DNA of 64,000 nucleotides from Chrysaora quinquecirrha. Taxonomy: Eukaryota > Cnidaria > Scyphozoa > Semaeostomeae > Pelagiidae. The notes under the pieces were generated by a model, which saw nothing but the letters and a program-made list of their open reading frames with translations, ran no database searches and was not told the DNA's origin. A program made the translations under genes and the position numbers. Position 1 is the first letter of the stretch. Every line of letters begins with the position of its first letter. The stretch spans positions 2,785,665-2,849,664 of the forward strand of contig JACTAT010000058.1 in assembly GCA_014526335.1 (NCBI GenBank), written 5' to 3'. Of the stretch, positions 36,501 through 46,821 are shown in pieces.

Positions 36501-39500
36501 CTTGGGAACAATGTTTGAAAAGCGTTGTTCGAAGGGCAACCAAAACGACAAACATTATTTTGTAAGCGACATAAAAAGGAAATTGTTTTGCTTTGTTTTT
36601 AGAAAAGTTTTAAAACATTTTCGCCATTCGCAAGAAAATTATTCGCCTAGTAGCTAATGTTATGTGGCACGGCAAACCGGTGAGACATTGTCCTTGCCAA
36701 GCAGTTTTCAAATGTTTAACAAACATTGTGTTTCGCTTTCACACATCTTTGTAATGTTGTTATCATTCAAAGAAACATTTCAGTTCTTGAGATTTTTTGT
36801 TTCTATTCACACATCCGATCCATATCAAAAGTGACGAGACAGAGTTATGTCTGCATGCTGGCTAGCCGTCTTGTGTACATTTCAGGCATTTCAATTGTAT
36901 TCGTTGTACATTTCAAAGGCTTAATTCAATTTTTACTAATTTTGTTTTAATTTCGCACTATCTTTTTTCTTTTTAACTGTGCAGTGTACATTTCATGTCG
37001 TCTGTTTTAACTTCACACATCCTGTGTAGATTTAGCAAGCCCTTTGTATTCGTATAAAGCAAATGTTTCGTGACGTGGTCTAAGACGTGATCTAAGGCCC
37101 TGGCCCTGTCAAACACTATCAAACATTGTTTGTCAAACATCTGAAGTTTGCTTCTCAAACAAAATGTTGTCCTGTTTGGACACTTGCAAAGCATTGCTTG
37201 TCAAACAATTTTTTCCTTGTGAAATTGTTTTTGAACTATTTTAAAACATTGTGCAACAAACTAAGCTTATTTTAGCTCGCCAAGAAATGTTTTGTGACGC
37301 AGCCAAACGGTCAAACATTGCTTGCAAAGCTAATTGCATTTGTTTGCCAACAATGTTTGATAGTTTGGTCGAAGCCTAACAGACAGACTTTTTACGTGGT
37401 ACCCAAATTTCAAATGTTTGAAATCCATGTTTCAAATTTGATTTCTCATTAACGAATTCATTATTCGTACACATTGTGAAATCTGCCAGTCAAAAGAAGT
37501 AGGTTTAATCACGTGCTCATGGTACTCCTCGTTGATTCGCCCTCTAATGTTTGTCGCGTGAAGCGACATTTTTTAATGGAGAGCCACTATACATGAATAC
37601 ATTGACAACAGTGATTTTAAAAAGAGGCGGGCACTTAATTTCATACCTACATTTACGAATTATTTTCCTTGTTTGCAGAAACATTTACAAAACATCATCA
37701 GAAAAATTTATCCAGAGATCAAAGAATGGTGTTTCGTGGCTTTCAAGTAAAAAATTATCTTCAGTTGTATCCCAATCTATGAATAAACTTGTTGAAAAGT
37801 TAGATAATTTATCGGAATCGAAGTTGGGGAAAGAAAATATCACGTCTGATGGTAAGTCTTACACGATCTAAATTATGCTTTGCATTTGAAAGATTCTTGC
37901 ATTTCATTACTGTTTTGTAGCGAAAACGGATTAGCAAGCAAGCAGGCTATCAATGTGTTCTCTTTCTAAATAGAACCTGACGGAATATCTGACATAGGGG
38001 GCTTATTTGCTTCATGTTTTGACAAAATGGTAGGCTTTTGTAGAGGAAGTAGGCTTATGGAGATTTCTGTTTTAAAGGAAGGTGCCTAAATGCAAGTAGA
38101 CTTGATCCAGTTATTAAAGTAAATTTATTATTTGTCGTAGACTTAAATAGTGAGGATGATGTCGAGCCCATTTCGCCTAAAGCTGTTGATGGTATAACTT
38201 CAGCCGCCCGCAGTGCTTATGGCAAAATGATACAGAGTCTACGATCCGAGTTTCCATCTTTACCAGAGGATATGACTGATAGAGCTGGGTTTGGCGATTC
38301 GCTTGTGGATCAACTCAGAATTGGACTGAAAAGGATCCTCATAGAGAAAATATCTCATTCATCCAATGGTCTTTATACGTCATCAACGGTGAGTTGGAGT
38401 TGATTTTATTTCAGTAGAATGGATTATAACATTGTTTGTCAAACATCTGTAATTGGATTGTCAAACAAAACGTTTGACCATTTGCTCACGTCGAAAAACA
38501 ATGCTCGTCAAACATTCCTTGTTACACGCGTCAAGTAAAAGTGTTTCAGAACGTTTTTCGAAAACATCACGCAAAAATTTCGCTTGTTTCTGCTTGCCAA
38601 TCAATGTTTTGTAACAGAGCAAAACGTTTACACATTACTTGACAAGCAAATTTCAGGTGTTTGACAAAATAACGTTTGATCGTTTGGCCAGAGCCTGTAA
38701 TGAATGATGAAAACCAGGATAGACTTTTCCACAAGTGGCATACCACAGTGCGTGGGATTCGAGTTTGGACTGCATTAATCAGAGAGCCAACGACGTTTCC
38801 ACTGACCTACAGAGGTCAATAAAATCGCCAAGTAACTCTCCAAGTCATACAGCCCAAGGCTCTCCTCCCATTTGTCTTTTTTGTGTTTCCGCTACTATGT
38901 TGAGCTTTCTTCAGAACCATCCATATTTGTATATATTTGTCATGAATGGCGAAAACCTTTAAAAATGAATTTTGCTTTCAGACTATCATGAACAACATGA
39001 ACCATCATATTCTTGCATTTACACAACGGCTGCATTCAGCAGAACTGGAAAGAAGATCCTTAAGACAAGACTTATCAAGAGTTAAACAAGAAAGAGAAGA
39101 CATGGAAAAGCTTCTTGGGGTAGAGCGAAACATCAAAGAAAACTTAGAGTCTGGAGAAACTGCCTTGAGACAGAAATTAAGAGATTTAGAAGAGCAGTTT
39201 GAAGATACGGTGCATGTGGATAGGTATCAAGCTGTCTGTGATGATTTGAATATGGCTTTAAAGAGGGAGGAACAGGCGCAAAGTTTGTTGGAAGAACAGA
39301 CAAAACAGATGGAAGAAATGGGTAAAAGGTGAGAATTTGTTAATCATTTTTTCCTCTCTCTTTCTTTAAATTTTCAGTTAAAGTTGCAGTTTTAAGTTAA
39401 AGTTGCAGTTTTAAGTCTACTACTAGCCTAGGGCTAGCCAGTCGACTTTACACTTTACCCCCGGTCTGGGTGCATATTGAATATAGCAGGATGCAGCCGC

Positions 39501-42500
39501 ACTTGGCGCTCAGAACTACCGACCAGGTACCCATTTATACACCTGAGTAGAGAGGCACATTTGTGTTAACAACTTGCCCAAGGCTGTTTTCTCTGTAACA
39601 CAAGTGGGAAGACCGTGGCTGGAACCCCACAACATTTTCGTTGTGAGTCCTGTATGCTAACCACTGTGCGACAGAGACCATGTTTCAGTTAGATACATGT
39701 CTATAGAGTCCCTGCCAGAATCACTTGGAGCACTCATCATATTTTGTTGTATGGGAGGTTGGGAGTGAATCGTGAATCTACGACTCTTCTAGTGAGTCTA
39801 ACACTTTTCAGGATGGAGTTGCATTCTTTGAAAGGAGAGGAAAAAGACACCACTTTAGCAGAGACCTTGAAGGCGTTGACTTCATGTAAAAATAACCTAA
39901 AAGCACGTGATGAAAGCATCAAGAAAGTACAGAGAGAGATATCTTTGCTCGATAATGAGAAGAGAATGTTGCAGCAGAATTTTAAAGAGATGCAGAATAG
40001 AATAAAATCTACTTCAAGGTAAATAGATATTTTTTATTATCCTTCTTGTAAAGAAATTTGTCAAAGTTGGCGTTAGTCTAGAAAGCTAATCTAGCAAGAT
40101 GCCAACAACCTCCCTCTTTCTCCAAAAGTTTTGAGAATTTCTCTTAATGTTGCGTCTTTCTAGCATAGCTGCTTCTATGGCAGTTTGAGCTAGCTCTATG
40201 TAATCTCTGGATCATAAAACTGGTTAGAATCACATGGGATATGTGAACTCTATGCCAGTGATCAGCGCAACTGCATGAGGTCGACATAGTGTCGATGCCT
40301 GATATGTCTAAGTTATCGAGATCTTCAAATTATTCAGATCAGTTAGCAGCAAGAAACACTTTGCCTGGCCTATATTGATTTTTGTATCAGAAACGAAATT
40401 TCTCAGCCAAAACGGCATGCCTGTGTTCTTTTAAAGTGTACAGGCTTGACTTGGTCCGGTATTTATTGAGAAACAAGATTGAAATTAATTATTGTCTATT
40501 CCCTGCTTCAGAAACAAGAGATTATGATGACTCTTCGTTGTCTTTGAACTTTCGCGGGCAGAATATTACCCATATCTATGATCTGAGATCTGATATTACT
40601 TCTGTTCGCTATTATTTCTTATTTTTTATCTAGAGAAAGAGAACTTCTAACAGCCTTCATTCGCTCAGCTGGCACAGTACTAGAACAGAGCAGATATCAA
40701 GCAATGTTGACCAGTTCAGATCAATTTGATTTTACCCTCCCAGAGCTTGTTCTCCCAAGTGAAGTCTTAGCCATGGATGGTCTTGGTACTTCTCAAGATA
40801 TTCGAATCTGCCAGGTATGCAGAAGTTATCTTTCGTTTCTTCTTAAAGGCCCTTGCCAAACGGTGAACATTGTTTGTCAAAAATTTGAAATTTATTTTTT
40901 ACAGGAAACTATTAGCTTGTTTTTCCAAGCTCAGCGTCAGGCATTGAATCAAATCATGAAGCTGAATGCAGAGAAACAACAGCTTGTACAAAGACTAGAA
41001 TTCTTAACTCACGAAGTACAAAATAATAAGCAACAAGTATTGAGGATGAAAGGCGACTTAAGAGCTGCATGTCAAGGAAGAGATCATCAAAACAAGCAAA
41101 AGATTGATTTCAGTAGATTTATGGTAATTATTGTTGTTATCGTTTTCTTATTTGTTTCTATATCTTTCCATATCTTTCGCTATTTCTACTCCCCAATCCT
41201 GCTACCTCAGTGATTCAAGTCAGCAGATTTGCTCTGTCTAGGAATGGGTTGCTTGAAGAGCCCCTAACTAGGGAACTCCCTGGACAAGCAGTTTTTGTAG
41301 CTAATTATGGCTGGCTGCGATATGGTACTTCTGTATTTATGGACAAGATCAGCTACACGCTTTTTTATAAGGAAGTGCTTTATAAGGAAGGTAGTACTCG
41401 GACTGGCAAAAACTTAAGGAATTTCTAGTACTGGACCGGAGACTACTAAGGAATCTGACTTTTTCTTTAACTTAGCATTTCGATTAAAAAAATGAAGTTT
41501 TGAATTAACAGAGCAAGCAATACTTATCGCCAATGGTTTTCAATCAGTATTCATTTCTACTCGTCTTCTGAAACCTTTATGACCTATCTTTCCTTGACCA
41601 TTGGTTGATTTTAAGAATCACAAAGTAAGAAGTTAAGGAATTGCTAATGAATATTGAGTACTCAATTTTGACCATCAGTTAAGGAATTTTCAGTACTGAC
41701 CCTGAGCCGAACTTCCTTATAAAAAAAATGCGTGTATATGAGTAATTTAATGGAGAGCCTGTGGCCAGGTACCTCAACTGGTATAGCATCAGCATACTAA
41801 GCAAGATTTCCTATCCTGGGTTGGTTGTATCCGAATGTCTACTATGTTCCCCATCATCTTATCTCTTATTATGTCCACTGTTTTCTAATTCTTTTTCGCC
41901 TAAACAAAGCAGCATTACTTCGCCAGGGAGATTTCTAAATTGAGGGTCCTTAAAGCCTGGTTTCCACAAGATCATAAAAACAAATTGTGGGATGTTGGGA
42001 TCCAAGTAGTCTAGGCGTTCAGCTAACCATTGCTTGGTCTTTGGATCAATTTCGTTTAGGATTCTTTTCAGAGAGGGAATAAGACCCCGTTTACACCGGA
42101 TCCGACCCAAAAGTATCCGGATACTTTTGGATCCGATCCAGCCCGTTTACACGACACCTTCATGGGATCACAACCGTGCTGGATCGCTTTTGAAAGCGAT
42201 CCCGAAAGTATGCGGATAGCGGGTCCAAAAGTATACGGATCCATCAGGTCCCATGTAAACGCAAGGCCTATCCGAATACTTTTGGGTTCGGATCCATTTG
42301 GATCTGATCTCGTGTAAACGGGGTCCAAAGCAACTTTTGATTGGCAATTTTGCGGAAAAAAATCGTAAATTGGGGGGTTAATAACTTGCTATTCTCCCCC
42401 CTAAAATTATACATGGGAGCGAATTACCCTACTCAACCATTCTCATGCATGCATCATTATGGGAGCCACCAAATTTACTTGAATATTTTTATAATAACTT

Positions 42501-45051
42501 AAAAATTTCACACAGTTGTACCTTTCAGTGAATCTGAAAAGTTTGATCTATTTTCAGGAATCAATGACAACTAAAGATATTCCTCCTTATGCAGCAAACG
42601 AAGCATCGCCAAGAAATGGATATGTTGCGTTAATGTGAGTAATAATATATTACGCTTTTGTCTGCTTGCTTTAATGTGAGCCTGATTTCAATGATTCTGA
42701 ACCGGATTTTTAAAGCACACATGACGCTAAACCAGACTTTTGTAGAAATTGCACACAGTCAGAACTAATTGCCGACTTCTAATCAGCGATTTTGTGAAGT
42801 CTGTGAAGCTAATTTATCAACAAATGACCTGTCGAAATAAGTACTCTTGCAACTAATTGGCATCTAGCTCCTTTTTGAGGGCAACTAGTTGGTGCACAAT
42901 TCCAGAAAGTTGGGTATTTTCTGCTTCTGCCTCTGCAATTTGTTGACGACTGATTCCAGTGATCTTCATCTTCATCATCACCACCATAATCATCATCATC
43001 ATCTTTATCATCACAATCATCACCATCATCATCATCATCTTCATCTTCATTGTCAACGTAATTATCATCATCGTCGTCATCGTCATCAACATCACCTTCC
43101 TCATCGTCGTCGACGTCGTCACACAGTCACCATCATCATTATCGTTCCGGCATTGTGATAGAATTGATGTTAAGAACAGCGGAAACTCTTAAAGAAAAGG
43201 TACTGAAACCCTGTTTCGTCATTTGGAATATAAAACGTCAAAGATTGACGAAATACGACATTCCTTGCTCCCTCAAAAACAAACATGGAGTAATTTGCAT
43301 GTGTCCATAGCGAAAAATTTCAATAGAAAAACATAATATTACCTTGTATCATCTGTCCAAGTTTGCTTTCATATCTATGTGAACGGTTATATTTGCATGA
43401 ACAGTGTCAACTTTCTTAAGTCGAATACCACGGACTTCCCTCCACCTGATACAATAAAATGTATTCAAATTGTTTGTATGGGGATTCTTAGATTTTGACA
43501 AGAGAAACTATCTTGACATACATATATAAGTAATTGGAAGTTAAATTCTTGCAAGTGGTGTAGAAAGACCGGTTTTCAATTATTCCTAGCAGTGTTCAGT
43601 GTTAGTATTGTGCCCTATATCTGTTATGGATCAAGCGCTTATGTAAGCAAATTTTGGATGTATACGCTGTTTTAGAAGAAAAACCTTTGTAAGAAGTGAT
43701 AGGGGCTGAGATTTTAGTCTTAACCTTTTGTTGTCTCTGATGCTACTTGGATTAATTACAAGTCTGCAGGTATGAGGTACGCGCACAGCGCACATAATGC
43801 ACTTTAAACAGTCGCTGGCATATACTAAATCATCACGGTTATAACTATATATTATATATGTAAGAATGTAAGGTTATCTTGTGGCCTGGAAGTAGAATGG
43901 CCACGGGTCGCAAGGTCCTTGGTTCATGCCAAGGCCGAGTCATACCAAAGACTTTAAAAATGGTACTCATTGCCTCTCTGCTTAGATCTCAGCATGAGAG
44001 GATAGGGATGAGGGTACACTCTTTTTTTTATAAGAAGCTAAGATTTTTGGTCAGTACTCAAAGTTTCTTAGTTTTGGGAAAAATTTGGTACTGAAAGTTT
44101 CTTAGCAGTTTCTTAGAATCAAAATTTTTAAGTGCCAGAACAGGTAATTGACACTTAAATTCTACAAATAGAAGAAGCAATACAATTCACGTTTACATCA
44201 GCTGTTTTTCTGTAAAAATAGACACTTATGGTGCAACAGAAGTTTGTTTTTCGATGCTTTATTTCTAATTCTAAAGATTCTTGAGACCTGCGAGTTTCTT
44301 ACCATTTTTGGTCGAGTACTGAAAGTTTCTTAACCAATATTGATCTCAGTACTGAGTTTCTTATACATGGGTTTGATCTTCAGATCAGGGATAGAAGATA
44401 GAATGTGGCGCCCAACAGCCCTACCTTCACCGATAGCAGTTATTGAAAGAAAAGCCTTCGGGTCGCTTCCGACTACGGTCGACCGACTTACGTACTTATT
44501 ATGTAAGGTTATTTTCTAATTTTAGGCTTTTCAACAGGTCAGTTTGTAAACAGCTAACTTAAGCTGAAATCTGTTACCTGTGTGAATATTAAAATGAAAA
44601 ATGAATGAAAAAGGGGGTGATTAGCTTGACAGTCAAGAGGGGGTGGAGTTGGGTAAAAGATTTTGGACCCAGATTTTGTAGGTGGTAATTGCCTGGAATC
44701 AAATTGTTGTTTTAGTACATGGGTGGAAAGTTTAAATGTTTTAAACCGACATACAGACAACTTTCCCTGTCTTGAACTTCTCCCAATCTCGAATCGAAGT
44801 TCTGGTCCGTTTCGGTGACTGCCACATATAATTTTCTCTTCGTATCTCGAGCGAACTGACAGGACTGCTCCCTTGTGAGTTCTATATAGAGAGGGATGAC
44901 TATAATGTTGCATAATGTCGATGGTTTTGTTGGTCCAGTTACACTGTATTTCTTTCTACGCAATTTTACCAAATATTTTTCTTATATTCCCAGGGTTCAA
45001 CCTGATTCGTTCTCAGCTCAAAGTGAAATTTCGCAGCCAAATGGGAAATGA
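24506..45051 (+). CDS. CCDC171: Coiled-coil domain-containing protein 171
   Basis: Long coiled-coil protein of unknown biochemical role, conserved in animals. Exons: 24427(ATG 24506)-24611, 25196-25275, 25751-25925, 26116-26228, 26706-26794, 27273-27313, 27752-27846, 28463-28555, 28645-28739, 30439-30643, 31021-31132, 31516-31619, 31715-31804, 32359-32520, 32852-32890, 33566-33736, 34567-34650, 35115-35219, 35881-36385, 37679-37851, 38141-38388, 38982-39328, 39812-40018, 40634-40814, 40905-41123, 42558-42634, 44994-45051. Diagnostic blocks: SIEAERAAHLETKFSSEILQ, LRVRDLEGAIEVEKASL, SLTPSIVLENLRFTLRDYQ, ILAFTQRLHSAELERRSLRQ, ALKREEQAQSLLEEQ and FDFTLPELVLPSEVLAMDGL, all strongly like vertebrate CCDC171. 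Exon lengths sum to 3,974 coding bases; adding the one base missing in exon 37679-37851 gives about 1,324 residues, against about 1,326 in human. Heptad-type charged helices dominate; no signal peptide or membrane segment is seen. Confidence 0.9.
26290..26632. mobile_element. GGCCCTG fold-back element in a CCDC171 intron
   Basis: Right end CCAACAATGTTTGATCGTTT AGTC; interior CAATATGCTTGACCGTTTGG and repeated AATATTTT blocks. It lies between exons 26116-26228 and 26706-26794. Confidence 0.55.
27472..27655 (+). mobile_element. tRNA-like SINE, copy 3
   Basis: This copy is on the + strand: head AAGGTGCTGTGGCGTCGTGG, B-box-like GGTTGGAGCCC near 27538, tail CACCTTCACCTTCACCTT. It is inverted relative to the other three copies. 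Confidence 0.65.
28030..28390. repeat. AGTAA/AAGTA pentamer tract
   Basis: Imperfect GTAAA pentamers across the intron before exon 28463-28555. This is the complementary composition of the TTTAC tracts at 3786-3925 and 31150-31505. Confidence 0.75.
29282..29671 (+). mobile_element. MITE with CACGC termini, copy 2 (best ends)
   Basis: Ends TACACGCTTTTTTTTATAAG and TTATAAAAAAAAAGCGTGTA are near-perfect inverted repeats. The interior repeats GTTCCTTA words. About 390 bases, no coding frame of note. It is inverted relative to 810-1216. Confidence 0.8.
29775..30065. repeat. CAT trinucleotide tract
   Basis: ATCATCATC runs with CATCGTCATT variants in the CCDC171 intron before exon 30439-30643. Confidence 0.8.
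30660..31020. other. CCDC171 intron, possible dispersed repeat
   Basis: Contains GGGGGATACTTAGGGGGGTG, then GATTTTGGTATAAACATGGG and TAAGGGTATCGATTT. A diverged counterpart may lie at 20120-20400. No exon seen before 31021. Confidence 0.4.
31140..31505. repeat. TTTAC/CTTTT pentamer tract
   Basis: Imperfect TTTACTTTAC and TTTTCTTTTC runs fill the intron between exons 31021-31132 and 31516-31619. The 3' end doubles as the pyrimidine tract for the next acceptor. Confidence 0.75.
31860..32215. repeat. AAGTA/GTGAA pentamer tract
   Basis: Purine-rich pentamers (GTAAAGTAAAG, GTGAAGTGAAG) in the intron before exon 32359-32520. The opposite strand composition to the tract at 31140-31505, only about 350 bases away. 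Confidence 0.75.
32359..32520 (+). CDS. CCDC171: CCDC171 exon followed by a GC donor
   Basis: This coiled-coil exon (starts EAQRLMKNSQKESARYKAE) ends ACGGAATGAG followed by GCAAGC instead of GT. The next exon (32852-32890, HEKLKSNFEKSKE) is in phase 0 and keeps the frame, so the intron is best read as GC-AG. Reading on through the donor gives hydrophobic non-family residues and a stop. Confidence 0.75.
32935..33185. mobile_element. GGCCCTG fold-back element
   Basis: Left end TTTTAAGGCCCTGGCCAAAT. It sits back to back with the copy at 33186-33470 in the same CCDC171 intron. Confidence 0.6.
33186..33470. mobile_element. GGCCCTG fold-back element
   Basis: Left end AAGGCCCCTGGTCAAACGAT, right end CTGTTTGATCTATTGGCCAG. 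The interior has CAATGTTTGACCGTTTGGAC and its partial inverse GCAATGTTTTGCGATGCAGC. No coding frame with a transposase-like motif. Confidence 0.65.
34159..34500. repeat. TTGAC pentamer array, about 64 units
   Basis: From 34171 to 34490 the unit TTGAC repeats with a single substitution (TTGCC at 34271). Edges decay into TTGACTTGGT and ATGACGCGACTCGAC. It lies in the intron between exons 33566-33736 and 34567-34650. Serine/lysine/valine repeats read from the minus strand are by-products. Confidence 0.95.
35343..35706. mobile_element. Fold-back element with CTCTATTAA ends
   Basis: Left arm TGCTCTATTAAACCCCCTCT, right arm CCCCGGGGACTAAATAGAGC form inverted ends. The interior repeats TCTCTAATAAG and CCCCCTCT words. 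CCDC171 intron. Confidence 0.55.
36386..37090. other. CCDC171 intron, unassigned part
   Basis: AT-rich. A short piece at about 36660-36735 (GGCAAACCGGTGAGACATTG, AATGTTTAACAAACATTG) resembles the fold-back family. I looked for an extra exon that would repair the phase of the next exon and found none convincing. Confidence 0.4.
37091..37385. mobile_element. GGCCCTG fold-back element
   Basis: Left end CTAAGGCCCTGGCCCTGTCA, right end CAATGTTTGATAGTTTGGTC. CCDC171 intron, 290 bases upstream of exon 37679-37851. Confidence 0.6.
38420..38698. mobile_element. GGCCCTG fold-back element
   Basis: Interior ACATTGTTTGTCAAACATCT and GTTTGACCATTTGCTCACGT; right end CGTTTGATCGTTTGGCCAGA. It begins just after the donor of exon 38141-38388. 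Confidence 0.6.
38725..38830. repeat. Partial copy of the CACAAGTGGCATNCCAC repeat
   Basis: TTTTCCACAAGTGGCATACC followed by GTGCGTGGGATTCGAG matches 57560-57673 in part. Another shared word, GTCATGAATGGCGAAAA, is at 38939. Confidence 0.45.
39420..39690 (-). mobile_element. Second tRNA-like SINE
   Basis: Read on the minus strand it starts TGTCGCACAGTGGTTAGCAT (a good A box) and has GGGGTTCCAGCC (a B-box-like segment) about 45 bases on. Downstream on that strand comes the reverse complement of GTACCCATTTATACACCTGA and GCCCAAGG, a segment I recall from invertebrate SINEs. CCDC171 intron. Confidence 0.55.
40849..40904. mobile_element. GGCCCTG element fragment abutting a splice acceptor
   Basis: AAAGGCCCTTGCCAAACGGT, CATTGTTTGTCAAAAATTTG and AAATTTATTTTTTACAG run directly into exon 40905-41123. 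The fragment therefore appears to contribute the pyrimidine tract or lie immediately upstream of it. Confidence 0.6.
41354..41736. mobile_element. MITE with CACGC termini, copy 3
   Basis: Ends TACACGCTTTTTTATAAGGA and CCTTATAAAAAAAATGCGTG TA. Same ends as 29282-29671 but a different interior (AAGGAATTTCTAGTACTG words), so it is a separate subfamily. Confidence 0.75.
42083..42325. mobile_element. Fold-back MITE with GACCCCGTTTACAC ends
   Basis: Left end GACCCCGTTTACACCGGATC, right end CTCGTGTAAACGGGGTC. The 243-base interior is palindrome-rich (GTATCCGGATAC, GGATCC, GATCGCTTTTGAAAGCGATC). A non-autonomous element; open frames across it are proline/glycine-type artefacts. Confidence 0.75.
42962..43145. 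repeat. CAT/ATC trinucleotide tract
   Basis: CATCATCAT with CGTCGTCATCGTC variants in the last CCDC171 intron. Confidence 0.8.
44015..44366. mobile_element. CACGC-terminus MITE relative, copy 4
   Basis: Left end TACACTCTTTTTTTTATAAG; interior repeats of AGTTTCTTA and GTACTGAAAG words; the right end decays at TTTCTTATACATG. Related to copies 1-3 by its left terminus and internal design. Confidence 0.5.
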
Positions 45052-46644
45052 TTTAAGGTATTTGATACTCAAAATACTTATTACATGAAGATTCTCGCTC
45101 TTTAACGGTGCTCAGATTTTCTACTTCTCTGGTCAAACAGCAACAGCAACCTCAAATGCAACAGCTGTCCTAGACTTACTGCCGGAGTCTCAATTATCGC
45201 TCATGAAACCTTTACTAGCATTAAACTGCGATCGCTCAATACTAGCATCAGACTGCCATAGCTCAATGCTGCACTACCTCTCCTGAACCGATTACAGCCC
45301 CAGTAATTTGCGGGGGGGGGGCTTCTGGCTAGCCTGCCGGCATAGTTGTTGTCTCAATAATGTCTCAATAATGGCCACGATTGTAGGCTTGAAATTGTAA
45401 TTCCTGTTAAGCGTATAAGTCTGAAAAGATAGTAGAAATTATGCGAATTGTTTTTGTGCGATATTTGTTAGCTAAAACAGTAGACGAAGGCTTTTAGAGC
45501 TGAATCGCAACCCGTAATTCAAAATTAGCATTTTTGTATATTTTCGGTCTTAAATTTCAAAGAAAAATCAACAAAAACAGTTTTTCTTATTTCCCAACTT
45601 AAAAAGCATCTTATAATTGTTCAAAAAGGCCGGAAAAGGGGAGATTTTCTCAAAGAATTATTGAGACAATTTCGCCACCTGTTTGCCGTCGGCTGATTTC
45701 ACGTGTGCAGAGGGTTCGATTTATAATAATACAACCAACTAATATAGCTTAATGCAAGCCATATTTGCTTACACCAATACTCACACAAATAAGATCGTGC
45801 GGAAGACGAATGACGAAAACTTTGATTATCGCTGAATTTCGTTGAATTTTCGTTGCACTATATTCCTCAAATAGGCTATAAAGGTTTGTCAGTCTTTCTT
45901 AACCATTAAATGTGTTTTTCTTATAAAAACTTAGGATGTAATTGATGTGGTATAGTTCTGAAAAGAGTAGACTTGTTGTTTCGGAATTGATGCTCGATTG
46001 ATCCTAATTTTCAAGAACTGTAGGTTTAGAAGGTTTGGAAGGCCTTCTTAATCTTCTGCTTCAGAGTGCAGAGGGTTTAGGAGACAAATTTACTTTTACC
46101 TCTGTGAAGACTACCGTTTTCAGACCTTTTAAAAGCAGGTTTAGAATTTCAAATCAAGTACACCCTAAGGGCGTATTTGAGTGGTGGTTCTAATTGTGCC
46201 AAACGGTACACTTCACAGAAATGGAAATGTCTTCCAAATTTCTGCTAAATCCTATCATTTCTAATGTTTTGTATTTGATTTGCATTACCTTTATACCTCT
46301 GCAAAGCATACCGTTTTCATTATTTAGCAGGTTTGGTGTTTTCAATCTAACACGTCCCGTTAAGGCGTATTTCTCTGGGAATTCTTATCGTGCCAAATTC
46401 TGACAACGGTACCCCCTTTGACAGAGATAGAAATGTCTTCCAAATGTCTGCTAAAAACCTTACTCTTACTCTTACTCTTAAATTCAAGAGAAATTAAGAA
46501 ATACATTGTTGGAAAAAAATTACTCTACTCTTTCGACAAGTTATTCTAGCAAGTCCAGAATTAACTGGTTTGCAACCTTGAAACAAGGCATTTTTAGGTA
46601 TCATTTAGGCATCGCATTTTGCCGAAATTCTCAACGAGACGATC

Positions 46645-46821
46645 TGAAGGTGAAGGTGAAATAGTGTTTTAGCGCCAACTGCATGGATCTCAGTAGTAGG
46701 TTAACTAATCGAGACGTCGACCCTGGCTGTGACGCTACCGTGGTTGGGCTCGAACCCTGACCACACTGAGGTCCTGACACCATGAGTTAGCTGGATTACA
46801 CCACGACGCCACAGCACCTTC
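46645..46821 (-). mobile_element. tRNA-like SINE, copy 4
   Basis: On the minus strand: head GAAGGTGCTGTGGCGTCGTG, a clean B box GGTTCGAGCCC, tail of CACCTT repeats. Of the four copies it has the best B box. Confidence 0.7.

Larger units (their letters stand above)
42635..44993. other. CCDC171 last intron
   Basis: 2.3-kb intron holding a CAT tract (42962-43145), a MITE-like element (44015-44366) and AT-rich DNA. No exon recognised until 44994. Confidence 0.5.

Noticed and set aside
36469..36657. Extra CCDC171 exon to mend the phase of exon 37679-37851
   Set aside because: The frame AEKRLGTMFEKRCSKGNQ is plausible in composition, but it lacks a good acceptor and donor, and a one-base loss in the AAAA run explains the phase better and gives the expected total length.
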